A stretch of 10,271 bases of DNA from Clostridia bacterium (lineage in GTDB: Bacteria > Bacillota > Clostridia > UMGS1810): assembly GCA_017549745.1 (NCBI GenBank), contig JAFYUA010000011.1, positions 1 to 10,271 on the forward strand, in the 5' to 3' direction. The number at the start of each line of letters is the position of its first letter. Positions within the stretch are counted from its first letter, which is position 1. Position numbers and translations under genes: made by a program. Shown here one piece after another: positions 7,421 to 10,271 of this stretch. The notes under the pieces are model-generated. The model was not told the origin of the DNA. It saw only the letters and a program-made list of their open reading frames with translations, and did not search any database.

Positions 7421-8176
7421 TTATTCTTCTATAAGCTGCTGCATGTTGTACATGCCCGCGCCTTTGCCCACGAGGAATTTAGCGGCTTTCACCGCGCCCT
7501 CTGCAAAGATTTCCTTGCTCATGGCACTGTGGCTGATTTGCACGATTTCGTCGTTGCCTGCAAAGATTACATCATGCTCGCCCACGATTGTGCCGCCGCG
7601 CACGGCGTGCAGACCTATCTCTGTTTTGCTTCGTTTCTTTCGCACCGAATGTCTGTCATACACATATTCACCCTTTTCGGTGAGTGTGTCAGAAATTGCA
7701 TCGGCAATCATGAGAGCTGTGCCGCTTGGGGCGTCAATCTTTTGATTGTGGTGCTTTTCGATAATCTCAATGTCAAATTTACCTTCCAGAAGCGCTGCCG
7801 CTTTTTTCACAAGGTTGATAAGCAAATTGATGCCGAGCGACATGTTTGCCGAACGAAACACTGCTACTTTCTGTGAAAGGACATCGATTTTAGCAAGCTG
7901 GTCATCACTCAGTCCCGTGGTGGCAATCACAGCGGGCACAGAGTTTGATTCGCAATATTTAAGGATAGAGTCAAGCGATGCAGGGTGAGAAAAATCAATC
8001 ACAACATCGGCTTTTTCTTTGATGTTTTCAATTTTGTCATACACAGGGAATGAATTTTTTGCTTCGGTGTTGATGTCAAAGCCAAAAGCAATTTTTGCAT
8101 CGGCATCACCATTGACAATGCCTGCAATGACCTGACCCATCTTTCCGTTGCATCCAAAAAGTGCAATATTTATCAT
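7421..8176 (-). CDS. dapB: 4-hydroxy-tetrahydrodipicolinate reductase DapB
   Basis: Reduces the unstable DapA product, 4-hydroxy-tetrahydrodipicolinate, to tetrahydrodipicolinate with NAD(P)H in the lysine/diaminopimelate pathway (cytosol). From the ATG at 8176 the protein has 251 aa, usual for the shorter clostridial DapB. The Rossmann motif GCNGKMG lies at residues 8-14. Cofactor and substrate loops are seen as ATTGLS (85-90) and SANMSLG (109-115). The catalytic and substrate-binding segment EKHHNQKIDAPSGTA (140-154) carries the conserved His pair 142-143, Lys146 and the DAPSGTA signature. The conserved AVRGGTIVGEHDVIFAG follows. The start is set by GGAG (8186-8189) 9 nt upstream. A TTG at 8191 overlaps this SD and should not be taken as the start. 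The gap to dapA is 15 nt, and it is the last gene of the asd-dapA-dapB operon. Confidence 0.97.
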   Translation of the reverse strand: MINIALFGCNGKMGQVIAGIVNGDADAKIAFGFDINTEAKNSFPVYDKIENIKEKADVVIDFSHPASLDSILKYCESNSVPAVIATTGLSDDQLAKIDVLSQKVAVFRSANMSLGINLLINLVKKAAALLEGKFDIEIIEKHHNQKIDAPSGTALMIADAISDTLTEKGEYVYDRHSVRKKRSKTEIGLHAVRGGTIVGEHDVIFAGNDEIVQISHSAMSKEIFAEGAVKAAKFLVGKGAGMYNMQQLIEE

Positions 8177-8185
8177 ATTGTGTAT

Positions 8186-8189
8186 CTCC
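8186..8189 (-). promoter_or_regulatory. dapB Shine-Dalgarno core
   Basis: On the minus strand TTGGAGAT precedes the ATG at 8176, with GGAG 9 nt upstream. The TTG in the same string is in frame with dapB, but it has no SD of its own and directly abuts the dapA stop. Confidence 0.65.
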
Positions 8190-8191
8190 AA

Positions 8192-9079
8192 TTATTTTAA
8201 TAAACCATAGTTTGCCATTGCGGTTTTGAGCTGATTGAGTGTGCCCTCTTCCATAGCGGTGAGGGGGAGGCGCAAGTCGCCAGTGTTCCAGCCCATAAGA
8301 CCAAGGGCAGTTTTCACGGGAATGGGGTTAACCTCGCAAAACAGTGCATCAACAAGCTCAATCATTCCAAGCTGCAAATCCTTTGCTTCATTGATTTTAC
8401 CATCGAGGAATTTATACACCATGTCGTGAGTCTGCTTTGGAGCAACATTTGCCACCACAGAGATTACGCCCTTGCCGCCAAGTGAGAGGATGGGCAGAAT
8501 CTGGTCGTCATTGCCCGAATATATGTCGAGCTTATCTCCACAGATTGAAGCAATCTTTGCCACCTGCGAGAGGTCGCCGCTTGCTTCCTTCACAGCCACA
8601 ATGTTTTCAATCTCGGCAAGCTTTTTGAGCGTTTCGGGCTTGATGTTGCAGCCTGTGCGCGAGGGCACATTGTAGAGAATCACGGGAATGCTTATAGAGT
8701 TTGCAATAGCGGTGAAGTGCTCAATGAGTCCCTTTTGAGTGGCTTTGTTGTAATATGGAGTCACAGTGAGGATAGCATCTGCCCCTGCGCTTTCGGCAAA
8801 TTTTGAAAGCTTTATTGCATGGGGTGTATCGTTGGAGCCGGTGCCTGCAATCACGGGGATTCTGCCGGCAATTTTGTCAACTGTATATTTGATGGCAGCG
8901 CAGTGCTCTTCATCGGGCATGGTGGATGCTTCACCTGTAGTTCCGCAGATGATTACCGCGTCGGTGCCATTTTCCACATGGTATTCGAGCAATCTGCCAA
9001 GCTCGTCATAATTTACTCCGTTTTCGGTAAATGGTGTGATGATAGCAACACCTGAGCCGGTAAATACTGTCTTTTTCAC
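8192..9079 (-). CDS. dapA: 4-hydroxy-tetrahydrodipicolinate synthase DapA
   Basis: Class I (Schiff-base) aldolase that condenses pyruvate with L-aspartate-4-semialdehyde, the first committed step to lysine and meso-diaminopimelate. At 295 aa it has the usual length for the family. The active site is fully visible: Lys164 (VAVKEASGD) forms the pyruvate Schiff base, Thr47-Thr48 (CGTTGE) and Tyr136 (ILYNVPSRTG) belong to the proton relay, Arg141 binds the substrate carboxylate, and Tyr110 (TVTPYYNK) sits at the subunit interface. These positions are offset by three from the E. coli enzyme. The start is GTG at 9079, preceded on the minus strand by AGGCAGGAC at about 7 nt. It lies 20 nt after asd and 15 nt before dapB, between the enzymes that make its substrate and use its product. 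Expression is probably set by the lysine riboswitch upstream of asd. Confidence 0.98.
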   Translation of the reverse strand: MKKTVFTGSGVAIITPFTENGVNYDELGRLLEYHVENGTDAVIICGTTGEASTMPDEEHCAAIKYTVDKIAGRIPVIAGTGSNDTPHAIKLSKFAESAGADAILTVTPYYNKATQKGLIEHFTAIANSISIPVILYNVPSRTGCNIKPETLKKLAEIENIVAVKEASGDLSQVAKIASICGDKLDIYSGNDDQILPILSLGGKGVISVVANVAPKQTHDMVYKFLDGKINEAKDLQLGMIELVDALFCEVNPIPVKTALGLMGWNTGDLRLPLTAMEEGTLNQLKTAMANYGLLK

Positions 9080-9099
9080 TCTTTTGTCCTGCCTTTCGA

Positions 9100-10101
9100 T
9101 TATTGTTCGTTCCAGATTTCGATGAGCTTCTGGGCAATCTGAACGGCGTTGGTTGCAGCGCCTTTTCTGATGTTGTCGGCAACAACCCAGATGTTTACAC
9201 CTGAGTCAACGCTGTCGTCTCTTCTGATACGGCCTACATATGTTTCGTTGGTGCCTGCGGCATCAAGAGCGAGAGGATACACATTGTTTTCGGGGTCATC
9301 TTTGATGATGATGCCGGGTGCCTTTGCAAGCACATCTTTGAGCTCGGCAAGGTCAAAATCGTTGTGGAATTCAATGTTGATGGATTCACTGTGGCTGTCA
9401 AACACAGGCACACGCACAGTGGTAGCAGTGATTCTGATGGAATCATCACCAAGGATTTTTCTGGTTTCGTTCACCATCTTCATTTCCTCTTTGGTGTAGC
9501 CGTTGGGGAGGAAAGAATCAATGTGAGGCAAGCAGTTGCCTGCGATGGGGTGGGGGAACTTCTTGGGAGCTTCGCCCTTAAGACCGTTCTCAAGGTCCTG
9601 ATAGCCTGCAAGACCTGCGCCTGATACTGCCTGATATGTAGAATATACCACTCTCTTGATTTTGTATGCATCGTGGAGAGGCTTGAGAGCTACCATGGCC
9701 TGAATAGTGGAGCAGTTTGGGTTGGCAATGATGCCTTTGTTCCATCTGATGTCATCGGGGTTAACCTCGGGCACAACGAGGGGAACTTCGCTATCCATTC
9801 TCCATGCGCTTGAGTTGTCGATTACAACCACGCCCTTTGATGCGGCAATGGGAGCAAATTTTTCACTTGTGGAGCCGCCTGCTGAGAAGAGAGCAATGTC
9901 GATGTCTTTGTCAAATGAAGTTTCTGTGAGCTCTTCAATCACATATTCCTTGCCCATGAACTCAATCTTCTGACCAGCGCTGCGGCTTGAAGCCATGAGA
10001 TAGTAGTTTTCCACAGGGAGCTGCATTTCTTCGAGCACTTTGAGGAAGGTTCTTCCTACCATGCCTGTGGCACCTACTACTGCAACATTATACTTTTTCA
10101 T
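9100..10101 (-). CDS. asd: aspartate-semialdehyde dehydrogenase
   Basis: Makes L-aspartate-4-semialdehyde from aspartyl-4-phosphate with NADPH, the branch point for lysine/diaminopimelate and for threonine and methionine. From the ATG at 10101 it has 333 aa, normal for the Gram-positive type. It starts MKKYNVAVVGATGMVGRTFL with the NADP-binding motif GATGMVG (10-16). The catalytic thiol is Cys130 in NPNCSTIQ. The substrate-binding and acid-base residues lie in the RVPVFDSHSES segment (Arg230, His237). The segment IAGNCLPHIDSFLPNGYTKE is typical of this subgroup. The start is fixed by GGAGG (10110-10114) 8 nt upstream. A TTG at 10116 overlaps that SD and would add five residues (MEVFK), which I reject. 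It is the first gene of the operon and directly follows a riboswitch-terminator leader. There is no aspartokinase gene in view. Confidence 0.98.
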   Translation of the reverse strand: MKKYNVAVVGATGMVGRTFLKVLEEMQLPVENYYLMASSRSAGQKIEFMGKEYVIEELTETSFDKDIDIALFSAGGSTSEKFAPIAASKGVVVIDNSSAWRMDSEVPLVVPEVNPDDIRWNKGIIANPNCSTIQAMVALKPLHDAYKIKRVVYSTYQAVSGAGLAGYQDLENGLKGEAPKKFPHPIAGNCLPHIDSFLPNGYTKEEMKMVNETRKILGDDSIRITATTVRVPVFDSHSESINIEFHNDFDLAELKDVLAKAPGIIIKDDPENNVYPLALDAAGTNETYVGRIRRDDSVDSGVNIWVVADNIRKGAATNAVQIAQKLIEIWNEQ

Positions 10102-10109
10102 TTTGAATA

Positions 10110-10114
10110 CCTCC
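10110..10114 (-). promoter_or_regulatory. asd Shine-Dalgarno core
   Basis: The minus strand reads TTTTTGGAGGTATTCAAA before the ATG at 10101, with GGAGG 8 nt upstream. It decides the start against the overlapping TTG at 10116. Confidence 0.75.
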
Positions 10115-10131
10115 AAAAATTAATTATTAAT

Positions 10132-10157
10132 AAAAAAACCGGTTTATGAAAAACCGG
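10132..10157 (-). terminator. attenuator terminator in the asd leader
   Basis: On the minus strand CCGGTTT (10157-10151) and AAACCGG (10145-10139) form a 7-bp stem with a TTCAT loop, followed directly by seven T (10138-10132). This is a textbook intrinsic terminator placed between the lysine riboswitch and the asd ribosome-binding site. It is not the end of an upstream gene, because the riboswitch reads into it. It is therefore the likely expression platform: transcription stops here when lysine is bound. Confidence 0.88.
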
Positions 10158-10178
10158 GTGTGCACAATTTCAAGCCTT

Positions 10179-10195
10179 GGCTGCCAAACGCAGCC
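10179..10195 (-). promoter_or_regulatory. GC-rich hairpin between riboswitch and terminator
   Basis: GGCTGC (10195-10190 on the minus strand) can pair with GCAGCC (10184-10179) around a GTTTG loop. The following bases can also pair with each other (AGCC-AA-GGCT at about 10182-10173), so two alternative stems are possible here. It may take part in switching between terminator and antiterminator, but the 5' half of the leader is outside the window and a real fold cannot be worked out. Confidence 0.4.
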
Positions 10196-10202
10196 TGACT
10201 TT

Positions 10203-10271
10203 TACGATAGCACTCCGCCCGGGGGCGACAGTCATACGGCTGTTTACCGCACAACCAGCAATGCCCTTGGC
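10203..10271 (-). ncRNA. lysine riboswitch (L box), 3' half, cut by the window edge
   Basis: Reading the minus strand, the order TGCTGG (10260-10255), GTGC (10252-10249), CTGTC (10231-10227), GGAG (10216-10213) and GCTATC (10211-10206) matches the 3' half of the lysine riboswitch. The Bacillus lysC leader has UUUGCUGG, GUGC, GGCUGUC, GGAGG and GCUAUC in the same order. The pairings fit: TGCGG (10251-10247) with CCGTA (10239-10235), and GCCC with GGGC (10226-10217) just before GGAG. CTATC should close P1 with a GATAG expected beyond the edge. The conserved 5' half (the GAGG, AGTA and GCCGAAGC regions) lies outside the window. It precedes an intrinsic terminator and then asd-dapA-dapB, whose pathway ends in lysine, so feedback by lysine is expected. 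The match is from memory of the consensus; a covariance-model search was not run. Confidence 0.85.

Noticed and set aside
10139..10195. T-box leader ahead of asd
   Set aside because: No T-box sequence (TGGNACCGCG type) is present; the conserved blocks fit the lysine riboswitch instead.
1..10271. Mobile element, phage, defence or CRISPR system
   Set aside because: No transposase, integrase, repeats with spacers or defence-type domains are visible; every gene fits a core function and gene spacing is tight throughout.

Overview
This window is a core chromosomal segment of a Gram-positive bacterium, most likely a gut-type member of the Clostridia (Oscillospiraceae-like). The evidence is the gene order dGTPase-dnaG-sigA, strong purine-rich Shine-Dalgarno sites, an HK/response-regulator/GerMN-lipoprotein set, a PhoB/WalR-style regulator, and a lysine riboswitch with a U-rich intrinsic terminator ahead of asd-dapA-dapB. 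The family-level placement is an inference. Coding density is very high, and I see no mobile element, CRISPR array, rRNA or tRNA.

Positions 1-7373 hold a co-directional plus-strand run. It starts with the 3' part of a dGTPase-like HD hydrolase (cut by the window edge), then DNA primase (dnaG), the housekeeping sigma factor (rpoD/sigA), a membrane-anchored ComEA-like SLBB/helix-hairpin-helix protein, an OmpR-family response regulator, its membrane histidine kinase, and a lipoprotein with two GerMN domains. From dnaG onward, junctions are 15 nt or less or overlap, so a polycistronic mRNA is likely. The run links nucleotide-pool control, replication priming, general transcription and envelope signalling. 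The response regulator-kinase-GerMN lipoprotein trio resembles the actinobacterial mtrA-mtrB-lpqB arrangement.

Positions 7374-7407 form a near-perfect hairpin with T-rich tracts on both sides. It lies between convergent genes and probably serves as a bidirectional terminator.

Positions 7421-10271 (minus strand) hold the operon asd-dapA-dapB, which encodes three steps from aspartyl phosphate to tetrahydrodipicolinate for lysine and meso-diaminopimelate (peptidoglycan) synthesis. Upstream of asd, at the right edge, lies the 3' half of a lysine riboswitch followed by a 7-bp GC/AT hairpin and a U7 tract. This indicates transcription attenuation of the operon by lysine.

This is mostly ordinary core genome. 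The points most worth a second look are the LpqB-like signalling trio, the unannotated-looking lysine riboswitch half, the unclear translation start of the histidine kinase, and the TTG codons embedded in the ribosome-binding sites of asd and dapB that invite wrong start calls.
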